Assembly: GCA_963770035.1 (NCBI GenBank)
Contig: CAVYON010000053.1
Span: forward strand, 124,001-188,000
Direction of reading: 5' to 3'
Length of the DNA: 64,000 nt
From: Roseiarcus sp963770035
GTDB taxonomy: Bacteria > Pseudomonadota > Alphaproteobacteria > Rhizobiales > Beijerinckiaceae
In this document: positions 10,301 through 20,300 of the stretch, one piece after another
Position numbering within the stretch: position 1 is the first letter of the stretch
Layout of the letters: every line of letters begins with the position of its first letter
Notes under the pieces: generated by a model
Database searches by the model: none
The model's input: only the letters and a program-made list of their open reading frames with translations
Told to the model about the DNA's origin: nothing
Position numbers and translations under genes: made by a program

Positions 10301-10451
10301 GATCGACTTCAACCGCGGTCATCTTTGGCGGCTGCGAAGGCGGCCGGCGAAGGCGCGCGAATGTTTCGAGAGCGCGATTCTCGCGGCCGAGGCGCAAGGA
10401 CTCGACAAGCTCAGGATGCGCAGCGAGGAGGCGCTGGCCCGGTTGGCGTGA
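7303..10451 (+). CDS. Class III nucleotide cyclase - AAA/STAND ATPase - TPR protein (frameshifted as sequenced)
   Basis: One gene read in three pieces (7303-about 8030, about 8030-9100, about 9100-10451). Piece 1 is a class III adenylate/guanylate cyclase domain: VVLFADMVGFTTFSERF with the metal Asp, IKDIAGDGVMVVFG, and LGDAVNVASRVQ with the Asn/Arg pair. The ATPase domain starts at VGRERELDRLE, with Walker A GEPGIGKSR and Walker B LVIAIEDTHWID. The last third is helical and TPR-like. Frame 1 is lost at GIGKSR, where one extra T near 8030 separates it from LLHEF. A second extra T near 9103 breaks the stretch that restores to AENLARHFDAG. With both bases removed the protein is about 1,048 residues, usual for the family. 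The start TTG at 7303 is uncertain. It may be an intact signalling protein with two sequence errors or a young pseudogene. Confidence 0.8.
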
Positions 10452-10528
10452 GGGTTGAAGCTATCAAAAAAGGCTCCCGGTCGGCGGGAACCCAGTTGTG
10501 TATCCCGACGACCGATGTTAGCTTTTCG

Positions 10529-11107
10529 ATGTTCAAGGTTTGGTTTTTCCAAGTCTATTTTCAGACTGCTGGGAAGACGGTCTCGCGCTGGGAAACGACG
10601 CGAATGCCGATCTTTGACGACCTCATTGCCAAGGAGGCCGTTTGGCCGGTCGAGGCGGCTTGGCCGCGACGACGCGCCGAAGCGCTGCTCGACCGTTTTC
10701 GCGTCTGTTTCCCCGGAATTTTCTACGACCTCTACTGGGAAACGCGCATCATGAACGCCCAGGCGTATATCGGCGAGAGGGGCCGTTCGATCCGGCTGTA
10801 CGGCGGACTCGGTCGCCACCGCGAAGTCGGCGTCGAGGGCATCGCTTTCGCGCTGGCGCACGAGACCGGCCACCATCTCGGCGGCCCGCCGCATCACGAG
10901 TCCTATACGACCATCAGCAGTGAAGAGCGCGCCAACGAATGGGCCGAGGAGACCGGCCTGCCATTGGTGGTCGGCGATGAGGTCGCCCGCCGCTATGTGC
11001 ACCGCGGCATCAAGCAATTGGCGGCAGTTTGGAAGAAATATCGAGAACAATTCGAGATTATGAGGGACGTTAAAAGTGCGGGAACGGTGAAGTGCGATAG
11101 AGAATGA
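10529..11107 (+). CDS. Putative zinc metalloprotease-like protein (HExxH)
   Basis: A 192-residue protein I cannot name. It contains FALAHETGHHLGG, an HExxH zinc-binding motif, near residues 105-120. Further on comes SSEERANEWAEETG, which resembles the downstream acidic third ligand of gluzincins such as M48 or ImmA/IrrE proteases. The N-terminus has several aromatic residues but no clear signal peptide. The ATG at 10529 is the first that leaves the cyclase gene free; a later ATG at MPIFDDL is possible. It follows the cyclase-ATPase gene by under 80 bp on the same strand and precedes another unknown gene, so a shared transcript is plausible. Protease activity is inferred from the motif only. 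Confidence 0.6.
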   Translation: MFKVWFFQVYFQTAGKTVSRWETTRMPIFDDLIAKEAVWPVEAAWPRRRAEALLDRFRVCFPGIFYDLYWETRIMNAQAYIGERGRSIRLYGGLGRHREVGVEGIAFALAHETGHHLGGPPHHESYTTISSEERANEWAEETGLPLVVGDEVARRYVHRGIKQLAAVWKKYREQFEIMRDVKSAGTVKCDRE

Positions 11108-11174
11108 ATATTCTCCCACCAAGCATGGAGAGAACAAATCGAAGCTTGAGCTAAAAAGATAGGGAGTGACTGCG

Positions 11175-11645
11175 ATGGGAATGGTCTTTAACACAACTCA
11201 CACAAAAAATCTCCTGCACATTGCAAACTCGGCTTTCGACGCCGCACATTTCCCAGGCCGCGCCGCGGACGCCACCTTGAAGGCAAATCTTCAAAATTTG
11301 GGCGCAACGACAACGGTTTATCCAGACGTTTGGAATTACCTTACGCTGGGGCACGATGGGGTGCCCCGCCGGCTAGAATTCTGGCTCAATTTGCTTGATT
11401 CCGCGTACCAAGCTGGTAATTCCGTTTCCTTCTGGATCGGCCAGTATATCTTGAGCGCTCTCAACAGCCCGGCCCGGTATTCGGCCATCGAGTTTTTCGC
11501 CGCTGCTGGATCGAACCAACAGGTTTCTGTGGAAGCGCCGCAAGATATTGCCGATCACTATCATGCCGGCAAGTTTATTATGGCAATAACTATCGATACT
11601 GACCTAGTGGACAACTTCCACGGCCACCCGCCGCACGGCACGTAA
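11175..11645 (+). CDS. Hypothetical protein
   Basis: A 156-residue protein with no family I recognise. It is His- and Asn-rich, has no signal peptide or membrane segment, and ends in the His-rich NFHGHPPHGT. Starts are GTG at 11166 or ATG at 11175; I prefer the ATG, with AGGGAG about 9 bases upstream. The DNA from about 11090 to 11640 is clearly less GC-rich than its neighbours, suggesting transfer. It lies 67 bp after the HExxH gene on the same strand, so the two may be a functional pair. Confidence 0.55.
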   Translation: MGMVFNTTHTKNLLHIANSAFDAAHFPGRAADATLKANLQNLGATTTVYPDVWNYLTLGHDGVPRRLEFWLNLLDSAYQAGNSVSFWIGQYILSALNSPARYSAIEFFAAAGSNQQVSVEAPQDIADHYHAGKFIMAITIDTDLVDNFHGHPPHGT

Positions 11646-11676
11646 TCGGGGGCATCGGTCGAGTCGGAATTCCCTA

Positions 11677-12450
11677 TCACGCCTTCCGCTTCCTCGCCAC
11701 CCGCTTCCGCTTGGCGGGGGCCCGCGCCGCGCCCTTGATCTTCGGTTTCGCCTTGGCGGCGAGGGTTGTCTCGGCGGCCAGCGCGGCGATCCGCGCCTCG
11801 ATGTCGGCACCCGACGTCTTCAGCCGCTCGGCGATGCGGAAGGCTTCCTCTTCCGTGAGCACGCGCGGCTTTCCGACGGTGAGCGCAATGGCGTAGAGGC
11901 GGGCGAGGGTCTCGAGTTCGAAGGCGCGGGCGAGGGCGGCTTGCAGCGTCCCGCCGGTGGTCAGCGCGCCGTAATTGCCGAGCAGCGCCGCGTGGCCGGC
12001 GCCGAGCGCCTCGAGCGTGACGTCGGCGAGTTCCTTTGCCCCCATCGGCGCGTACCGGGCGCATGGGATCTCGGCGGCGCCGAACAGCGCGATCATCGGA
12101 TGGACGGCGGGGATCGACTTTTGCGCCATCGCAAGCGCGGTCGCGTAGGGCGAGCGGAAGCGCACCACCGCGCCAACGTCCGGCCGGGCGCGAGCGATGT
12201 CCAAGTGGATCCGCCACTCGCCGGCCGGCTTGATCGGCCCCTTCCAAGCGCCGTATTCGCCGGCGAGCGGCATGGTCGCAAGCAGCGGCGGGCGGAGCGA
12301 GCGATAGGGCGGGCCGTTCGGCGTGATCAAGATGGCGTCGGTGAAGCGCACAGAAATGTCGCCGTCCGACGCGCCGCCGAAGCCGGCGTCACCGATCCGA
12401 GCCGCCGCGGCGACGACCAATTCCCGCAGGGCTTTCTCCGATATTGCCAT
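11677..12450 (-). CDS. Class II aldolase/adducin-fold protein lacking metal ligands
   Basis: A 257-residue protein with the class II aldolase/adducin fold. Functional members (fuculose-phosphate aldolase, ribulose-phosphate epimerase, MtnB) bind zinc through an HxH motif before SPYATALA and a third His in a NHG motif. Here the first reads VVRFRSPYATALAM and the second LLGNYGALTTGG, so all three His are replaced (R, R, Y). The phosphate-binding SGNLSVR equivalent is SDGDISVR. The C-terminus is a lysine/arginine/alanine-rich tail of about 30 residues. I chose the ATG at 12450 (MAISEKAL); the frame stays open to 12498. Probably not a metal-dependent aldolase as such; its role is unknown. Confidence 0.75.
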   Translation of the reverse strand: MAISEKALRELVVAAAARIGDAGFGGASDGDISVRFTDAILITPNGPPYRSLRPPLLATMPLAGEYGAWKGPIKPAGEWRIHLDIARARPDVGAVVRFRSPYATALAMAQKSIPAVHPMIALFGAAEIPCARYAPMGAKELADVTLEALGAGHAALLGNYGALTTGGTLQAALARAFELETLARLYAIALTVGKPRVLTEEEAFRIAERLKTSGADIEARIAALAAETTLAAKAKPKIKGAARAPAKRKRVARKRKA

Positions 12451-12683
12451 GACCCCGCCGCCCCTGTCGCCGATGCGCCGACTTACGCGCCTGAACATGG
12501 GTTTGACAAGAAGACGAAAGCAGGAGCGGGGAGCGCATGATGGAGTAAGTCTCGCGCTGCAACGACGGCAGGGGGGCGCCGCTCCGAACGAGCCAATCGC
12601 GCCTTCGCCCGACCTGAGCTAAAGAAACCGCATGGGGGGCGGTCCGGAATGAAGCCCAGGCGCATCCCTTGAACGAGGACATC

Positions 12684-14207
12684 GTGCCGCACGCCTCCGC
12701 AAACCTGTTCGATTTGATCGTCGCCCGCGCCGGCCGACCCGGCCAGATGGCGCTCGAAACGCCGGACGCCACAGCCTTGACCTTCGCCGCGCTGTTCGAA
12801 CGCTCCGCGCGCGCGGCCAATGCGCTCGTCGCCCTCGGCGTCGGGCCGGGCGACCGCGTCGCGGCGCAGGTCGAGAAGTCGACCGACGTCATCGTGCTGG
12901 CGCTCGCCTGCCTCAGGGCCGGCGCTGTGCTGCTGCCGCTCAACACCGCCTATACGCTGGCGGAGCTCGAATATTTCCTTAGCGACGCCGAGCCTGCGCT
13001 GACGGTCTGCCGTCCTGCCGCGCTCGCCGACATCCGTGCGCTGATCCATCGCCTTGGCCTCAAGGCGGCCGAGAGCCTCGGCGCCGCCCGCGACGGCACG
13101 CTGGCCGAGCGCATCGCCGAGGCGCAGCCCGAGTTCGAGACGGTTCCGCGCGCCGCCGACGACCTGGCCGCCATCCTCTACACCTCGGGGACGACCGGGC
13201 GCTCGAAGGGGGCGATGCTGACGCACGAGAACCTGACCTCGAACGCGCTGACGCTGATCGACGTCTGGCGCTTCACGTCGGCTGACCGCCTCATCCATGC
13301 GCTGCCGGTGTTCCATACCCACGGCCTGTTCGTCGCGGTCAACGTCGCGCTCCTGGCGGGGGCCACGATGATCTACCAGAGCCGCTTCGACCCCGACGCG
13401 GTGATCGCCGCCATGCCCGGCGCAACGGCGCTGATGGGCGTGCCGACCTTCTATACGCGGCTCCTCGACCATCCGGGCCTGACGCGTTCCGCTGCGGCCG
13501 GCATGCGGCTCTTCATCTCGGGGTCCGCGCCGCTGCTCGCCGAGACCCACGAGTTGTGGCGGGAGCTGACCGGGCACGCCATCCTCGAGCGCTACGGCAT
13601 GACCGAAACCAACATGATCACGTCCAACCCCTATGACGGGGAGCGACGGGCCGGGACGGTCGGCTTTGCGCTGCCGGGCGTCAGCGTCCGGATCGGCGAG
13701 GCGGAGACGGGCGCCCCCGTCGCCGCCGGCGAGGTCGGAGTGATCGAGGTCAAGGGGCCGAACGTCTTCCGCGGCTACTGGCGCATGCCCGAGAAGACCG
13801 CGCAGGAGTTCCGCCCCGACGGCTACTTCATCACCGGCGATCTCGGCCGCGTCGACGCCGAGGGCTATATCCACATCGTCGGCCGCGCCAAGGACCTCGT
13901 CATCTCCGGCGGCTTCAACGTCTACCCGAAGGAAGTGGAGAGCGAGATCGACGCGATCGAGGGGGTGCTCGAGAGCGCCGTGATCGGGTTGCCGCATCCC
14001 GATTTCGGCGAGGGCGTGACGGCGGTCGTCGTGGCGCGCCCGGGCGCGGCGCCGACCGAGGCGGACGTGCTCGCCGCGCTGGAAGGACGGCTGGCGAAAT
14101 TCAAGGCGCCGAAGCGGGTGTTCTTCGTCGAAGCGCTGCCGCGCAACGCGATGGGCAAGGTGCAGAAGGCGCTGTTGCGGGACGCCTATAAGGACACCTA
14201 CCGGTAA
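12684..14207 (+). CDS. matB: Malonyl-CoA synthetase (acyl-CoA synthetase family)
   Basis: An ANL-superfamily adenylate-forming ligase of about 507 residues. It shows the AMP-binding P-loop ILYTSGTTGRSKGAML, the A5 motif YGMTETNM, the A7 motif TGDLG, the hinge GRAKDLVISGGFNVYPKEVE and the C-terminal lysine context NAMGKVQKALL. The overall sequence is closest to MatB-type malonate-CoA ligases of rhizobia, which make malonyl-CoA from malonate, ATP and CoA. The start is GTG at 12684, with GAGGA 5 bases upstream; TTG at 12669 is an alternative. No malonyl-CoA decarboxylase or malonate carrier is adjacent, so the substrate is inferred from family resemblance alone. Confidence 0.8.
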   Translation: MPHASANLFDLIVARAGRPGQMALETPDATALTFAALFERSARAANALVALGVGPGDRVAAQVEKSTDVIVLALACLRAGAVLLPLNTAYTLAELEYFLSDAEPALTVCRPAALADIRALIHRLGLKAAESLGAARDGTLAERIAEAQPEFETVPRAADDLAAILYTSGTTGRSKGAMLTHENLTSNALTLIDVWRFTSADRLIHALPVFHTHGLFVAVNVALLAGATMIYQSRFDPDAVIAAMPGATALMGVPTFYTRLLDHPGLTRSAAAGMRLFISGSAPLLAETHELWRELTGHAILERYGMTETNMITSNPYDGERRAGTVGFALPGVSVRIGEAETGAPVAAGEVGVIEVKGPNVFRGYWRMPEKTAQEFRPDGYFITGDLGRVDAEGYIHIVGRAKDLVISGGFNVYPKEVESEIDAIEGVLESAVIGLPHPDFGEGVTAVVVARPGAAPTEADVLAALEGRLAKFKAPKRVFFVEALPRNAMGKVQKALLRDAYKDTYR

Positions 14208-14300
14208 ACGGGCGGAGGGGCGGGCGCCCGACGGGCGCCCCATCTCGCGCGTCCCGAATCAAGTCGCGCCGAGAACCCTCACCCTGCCGCTTCGCGGCTT

Positions 14301-14351
14301 CCCTCTCCCGGCTGGGAGAGGGGCGGCCGTCCCTTCCCCCTCGGGGGGAAG
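14301..14351. terminator. Two GC-rich hairpins between convergent genes
   Basis: CCCTCTCCC-GGCT-GGGAGAGGG (14301-14322) is a perfect 9-bp stem with a 4-base loop. A second hairpin, CCTTCCCC...GGGGAAGG, follows at about 14332-14352. They lie in the 177-bp gap between the convergent synthetase and giant repeat-protein genes, so a two-way terminator is likely, although no T-run is present. They could also be dispersed palindromic repeats. Confidence 0.5.
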
Positions 14352-14384
14352 GTGGCCCGGAGGGCCGGTTGAGGGCTCTCGGCG

Positions 14385-17300
14385 CTACCCCAGCCGGCCC
14401 GAAGCATGGGCGAGGATGGTGTAGACCTTGCCGGTGTTGGACAGCAGATAGGCCCGCCACTGCGAGCCGTCGCGGTCGTTCTGGCCGACCTTCGCCAGGA
14501 GCCGCTCGAACTCCTGCACGTAGCGCGTCACCGTCTCGCGGAACTGCGGATCGGCCTGATAGCGGCGGCGGATCTCGTCGAACGCCTGCTGCCCGGCCTC
14601 GGTGTAGAGCCGCCGGGAGACGGCCGCCGAATCGCCGCGCCGCCAGCGGTCCCAGGTTTCTGCGGCGACGGCCCCGTCGACGAGGCTGGCGATGCTGCGC
14701 GTCAGCTCCTCCAGCGTCTCAGGCGTGCGCGGCCGGGGAGCGCTCGGCTCCTCGCGCGAAGCGGCGGCGAGCAGGTTCGACAGCCAGCCGGACTGCGACC
14801 GGTCGGTCGGGGCGGGAGGCTGCGCCGCCGGCGCCGCCGTGCGGGAGGCGCCGCCGTTCCGGTCGGCCGGCGGCTCCGCCGGGCCGATCTGCGGATGCGA
14901 CGGGACAACAACGGGCTCCGCCACGATCGCCGGCGAAACCACCTCCATCGCCTTGGCGGGGACGGCTTCGTGCGGCGAGAGCACCTCGACGCGACGGGGC
15001 GTCTCCACGGCCCGCGCCGCCGGCTGCGCATAGCGAACCGGATGGCCGACTGCGCCCCCGGTGGCCGCGGCTTGTGTTGCGGGCTCGACGACATCGAAGT
15101 CGACGCCCGAGTCGGACACCAGCGCCGCGAGTTCCTTCAGCGCGCGGATCTGGTCCGACACGACGCGGCGCATCGCCTCGGCGGTCTCGCTCGTCTCCTG
15201 CGGCAGTTCCAGCACCCCGCGCCGCAGCTCCTGCCGCGTCGCGTCGAGCTCGCGCTGAACCTCGCTCGCCATCGCCTTGACGTCCTCGACCGAGCGGCGG
15301 AAACGCTCGGCCGCGTCATCGAGCGCGCTGGAGAGCTGGGCGTTCGTCTGGTCGATGGCGGCCTTGAGGCTCTGCGCGGTCTTCTCCCGTTCCTTGGCCG
15401 CCGTGTCGCGGATCAATTCAAACTGTCCGGCGGCCGCGACCGACGCGCCGCGGGTCGCGGCGGCGAGCGTCGCGCTGATCTCCTGGGCGCGCGCCTGCGC
15501 CCGCCCGAAGCTCGCCTCGACGTTGGCTGCGAACTTCTCCAGCACCGAGTCGAAGCCGGCGCTACGCTCCGAGAGCTGGCCGATCAGCCCCTGGAGGCTC
15601 ACCTCACGATGCTCCAGGGCGGCGTCGATTGTCTGTTGTTGCGACGTGAGCTCCTGGGCCGCCTGCGAAAGCTGCTCGGCATGCTCGGCAAGCTCGCGGG
15701 CAAGGGCGCTGGCGTCGGTCTGCGTCGTCGTGCTGAGGCGCCCGAGCGTCGCGACTTGCGAGGCAATGCCTCCGAGCGCGCGCTGGAACTCCTCGACCCG
15801 AGTGGCCAGTCCCCCCTGGACGGCGGCGAGGCGCTCGCCGGCGTCGGCCACCGTCTGGTCGATGGCCGCGCTGGTCTGGCCGAGATTGTCGAGCACGAGG
15901 GTCAGCTCCCGGCGCAGCCGATCGCCTGCGCCGGCGAGCGCCCCGGTCGAACGATCCGCGCTGTCGGCGACGGTCTCGCGCAGCGCCGCGCTCGAAGCTT
16001 CGACCTGCTCGGTCATCCGCTTCAGCAGGCCTTCGATCGTCTCGCTCGAGCGTTGCGTACTTTCCTCGGCAAGGCTGCGCAGCGCCTCGCTGGAGGCGAC
16101 CACTTCCGAGCGCAGCTGCCCCGCGAGCGCGTTCAGCGCCCGCACGGGGTCGGACGCCGCGCCGTTCACCGCGTCGATAAGCTCGTCGGTGCGCCGCGTC
16201 AGCAGCGTCGCCAGCCCTGACATTTGCTGGTCGATCGTCTCGATGGCGCGCTCGCCGGCTCGGGAGATCTGGACCGACACGTCCTCGCCTCGGTCGCCGA
16301 GCGCCGCGACGACCCGGTCGAGCGACTGGGCGGCGCGCTCGCCGGCGTCCGCGATCCGGCCCGACACCGCAAATCCGCGATCGTCGAGCGTCGCGGCGAC
16401 CCGGTCGAGCGCCTGTGTGGCGTGCTCGCCGACCTCGGCGATCTGCCCCACGACGGACTTTCCGCGATCGTCGAGCGCCGCGCCAACGCGGTCGAGCGCC
16501 TGCGCCGCCTGATCGGCGAGCTCGGCGATCTGGCCCGAGACAGCCCGTCCGCGATCGTCGAGCGCCGTGGCGAACCGGTCGAGCGCCTGTGTGGTCTGCT
16601 CGCCAGCGTCGACGATCCGGGCCGACACCGCCACTCCGCGATCGTCCAGCGCCTCGGCGGCGACTTCGAGCGCCCGTGTCGCGTGGCTGCCGATTTCGGC
16701 GATTTGACTGGATAGCGCCTGTCCGCGGTGATCGAGCCCCGCAGCGATGCGGTCGAAGGCCTGCGTGGCCTGTTCGGCAGCCTCGCCAATCCGGCCCGAG
16801 ACCACATGTCCGCGGTCGTCCAGCGCCTCCGCGGCGGCTTCGAGCGCGCGCGCAGCCTGGCCGCCGATTTCGGCGATCCGACTGGATAGGGCTTGTCCGC
16901 GGTCGTCGAGCCCCGCTGCGATGCGGTCGAAGGCCTGCGCCGCCTGAGCGCCGGCGCCGGCGATCTGGCCGGAAACGGCCCGCCCGCGGTCGTCGAGGGC
17001 GGCGGCGACGACGTCGAGCGTACGAGTGGCCTGTTCGCCGACTTGGGCGATCTGGCCTGAGACGACCCTGCCGCGGTCGTCGAGCCCTGCCGCGATGCGG
17101 TCGAAGGCCTGCGCCGCCTGCTCACCGGCGTCGACGATCCGGCTGGACACGATAAGCCCGCGGTCGTCAAGCGCGGCGGCGACGCGGTCGAGCGCCTGCG
17201 TGGCCTGCTCGCCAACCTCAGCGATCTGGCCGGAGACAGCCCGTCCGCGGTCGTCGAGCCCGGTTGCGATGCGCTCGAAGGCCTGTGCGGCCTGCTCGCC

Positions 17301-20300
17301 GGCGTCGGCGATGCGGCTGGAAACGATAAGCCCGCGGTCGTCAAGCGCAGCGGCGACATGGTCGAGCGCCTGCGTGGCCTGCTCGCCAACCTCCGCGATC
17401 TGACCGGAGACAGCCCGTCCGCGGTCGTCGAGCCCGGCAGCGATGCGCTCGAAGGCCTGCGTGGCCTGCTCGCCGGCGTCGACGATCCGGCTGGAAACGA
17501 TAAGCCCGCGGTCGTCAAGCGCGGCGGAGACGCGGTCGAGCGCTTGCGTCGCCCGCCCGGCAGCGTCGCCAATCCGGTCCGAGACCACATGTCCGCGGTC
17601 GTCCAGCGCCTCGGCGGCGGCTTCGAGCGCGCGCGCGGCCTGGCCGCCGATTTCGGCGATCTGACTGGATAGGGCTTGTCCTCGGTCGTCGAGCCCCGCT
17701 GCGATGCGGTCGAAGGCCTGCACCGCCTGAGCGCCGGCGCCGGCAACCTGGCCGGAAACGGCCCGCCCGCGGTCGTCGAGGGCGGCGGCGACGACGTCGA
17801 GCGTACGGGTGACCTGTTCGCCGACTTCGGCGATCTGGCCTGAGACGACCCTACCGCGGTCGTCGAGCCCCGCCGCGATGCGCTCGAAGGCCTGTGCGGC
17901 CTGCTCGCCGGCGTCGACGATCCGGCTGGAAACGATAAGCCCGCGGTCGTCAAGCGCGGCGGAGACGCGGTCGAGCGCTTGCGTGGCCCGCTCGCCAACC
18001 TCCGCGATCTGGCCGGAGACAGTCCGTCCGCGGTCGTCGAGCCCAGTTGCGATGCGCTCGAAGGCCTGTGCAGCCTGCTCGCCGGCGTCGGCGATTTTCC
18101 CGGAGACAGCCGTTCCGCGGTCGTCGAGCGCTGCAGCGACGACATCGAGGGCCTGCGCCGCGCGCTGCCCGGCCTCGGCAATCCGGCCGGACACCACCCG
18201 GCCGCGATCGTCGAGCGCAGCCGCAACGACTTCGAGCGTGCGTGTGGCCTGCTCGCCAGCGTCGGCGATCTGGCCGGACACGGCCCGTCCGCGATCGTCG
18301 AGCGCAGCCGCAACGACTTCGAGCGTGCGCGTGGCCTGCTCGCCCGCGTCTGCGATCTGGCCGGAGACGGCCCGTCCGCGATCATCGAGCCCCGTGGCGA
18401 TGCGGTCGAGGGCGAGCGCGGCCTGCTCGCCAGCGCCGACGATCTGGCCCGCAACCGCCCGTCCGCGATCGTCGAGCGCCGCGGAGACGACGTCGAGCGC
18501 CTGCGCTGCGCGCTCCGCGACGTCGGCGATCTGTCCGGAGACCGATTGTCCCCGCTCGCCGAATTCGGCCGACAGGCGTTCCAACGTCCGCAGGGCCTGG
18601 TCTCCCGCGCCGGCGATCTGGTTCGAGACGGCCAGTCCCTGATCGGCGACCGCGCCGGAAATCTGTTCGAAGGTGTGGGACGCCCGGTCGCCAGCCTCGG
18701 CAATCCGACTCGAGACGTCGAGACCGCGTTCCGCCAGCGCCGCCGCCACACGTTCCAGCGTCTCCGTGGCCCGAGCGCCCGCGCCGACAATCTGGCCGGA
18801 AACGTCGTCGCCCTTCTCGCCGAGCGTCGTCACCAGCGCCGCGACCTGGTTGGTTACGACCTGACCCTGCTCGGCCACCGTGCTGGAGATCCGCTCGAGC
18901 GTCTGCGAGGCGCGCTCGCCGACCTCCGCGATCTGGTTGGACAAGTCCCGGCCTCGATCATCGAGTGACGAGGCGACGCGGTCGAAGGTTTGCAGGGCGC
19001 GCGCGCCGGCCCCGGCGATCTGGCCGGAGACATCGTCGCCCTTCTCGCCGAGCGCGGTCACGAGTTCGGCGCCCTTGCCGTCGATCAGGCGATGCAGTTC
19101 GTCCACCCGCGATCCAATGGCGGTCGCAAGCTCTCCACCGCGGGCGGCAAGGCTGGCGTCCGCGTCGGCGGCCGTTCTGGCGAGCGAACTGGTCATCGAG
19201 TCGATGCGCGCAACAAGGCGGCTGTCGATCGCGCTGGCGCTGCGGTCGGCGGCCTCGGCGAGGTCGGAGATCCGCGCATCGACGATGCGCGCACTCTGGT
19301 CTGCGGCTTCGGCAAGCGCCGAGAGACGCGCGTCGAAATCCTCGGCGGTTCGGCGGGCGGAGTCGGCAAGCGAGGCCCTGTGCTGGTCGAATGTTCCGTC
19401 GATCGCGGCTCGGTGGGCGTCCAGGGCCGACCCCAGGCCGGAACGATGGGTCTCGAACAGCTCGACGACTGTTTGCGCGTGTTCGCCGACCCGGGCCTCG
19501 AGCTCCGTTCGATTGGCGTCAAAGCGTTGGCTCACCTCGTGCAGCGGCGCGATGACCTGGTCCTTGAACCGCTCGGCGTTGGCGCTGAGCGACCGGGACA
19601 CATCGTCGACCCGGCCCGTCAGCGTAGCGTTGATGTTCGAGGCGAGTCCGGACAGGCTTTCGGTCAGCGTATTGACCCGGTTCTGCAGGGTCTCGCCGAT
19701 TTCGGCCGACTTGGCCTCCAGCCCCTGAACGACTTCGCGACCGCCTTCGCCGAGGACGCGGGCGGTTTCGAGAGTGTTGCGGGCCAGCATTTCCGACACC
19801 GCGCGGCCCCGCAGCGTGAGGCCCTCGTCGATGCGGCCGAGCAGGGACTCGAGCGAGCCCGAGACGTCGCGCAGCTTGGCGGAAGCGCGCTCGTCGAGCG
19901 CCTCGAGGCTCCTTTCAAATTGTGCGGCCGCCTCTTCGTTCCGGCGGCTCAGCTGCTCGCCGATGGCGCCGCCGTGGGTGACAAGCGTCTCCTCGACCGC
20001 CACAAGCTTCGCCGCAAGGTCATTAACTAGCGCGTCCGAGCGCTGGCCGACCTGCGCGACGAGCTCCCGACTGCGTCCGTCAAGGGCGCCTTCGAAGCGC
20101 GCGAGCCCGTCGCCGAGCGAGACCTCGAACCGCCGGGCGTGCGAGGCGAGGGAGGCGTCGACCGAATTGAAGTGGGCCGTCGAAACCGTCTCGAATTGCC
20201 CGAGACGCTGGGCGGACTTGGCCGAGAGGTCTTCCAGGTGCGCGTTGAACCGCGAGTCGAAGTCGTCGCCGCGCGCCCGCATGACCGAATCGATCAATTC

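Noticed and set aside
16199..18790. 863-codon frame on the same strand as the giant repeat gene, and many long frames opposite it
   Set aside because: All mirror the 87-bp repeat in other frames; composition is Arg/Ser/Pro-rich and low in complexity.
16250..19030. CRISPR-like array
   Set aside because: The 87-bp repeats are coding, contiguous and without spacers.
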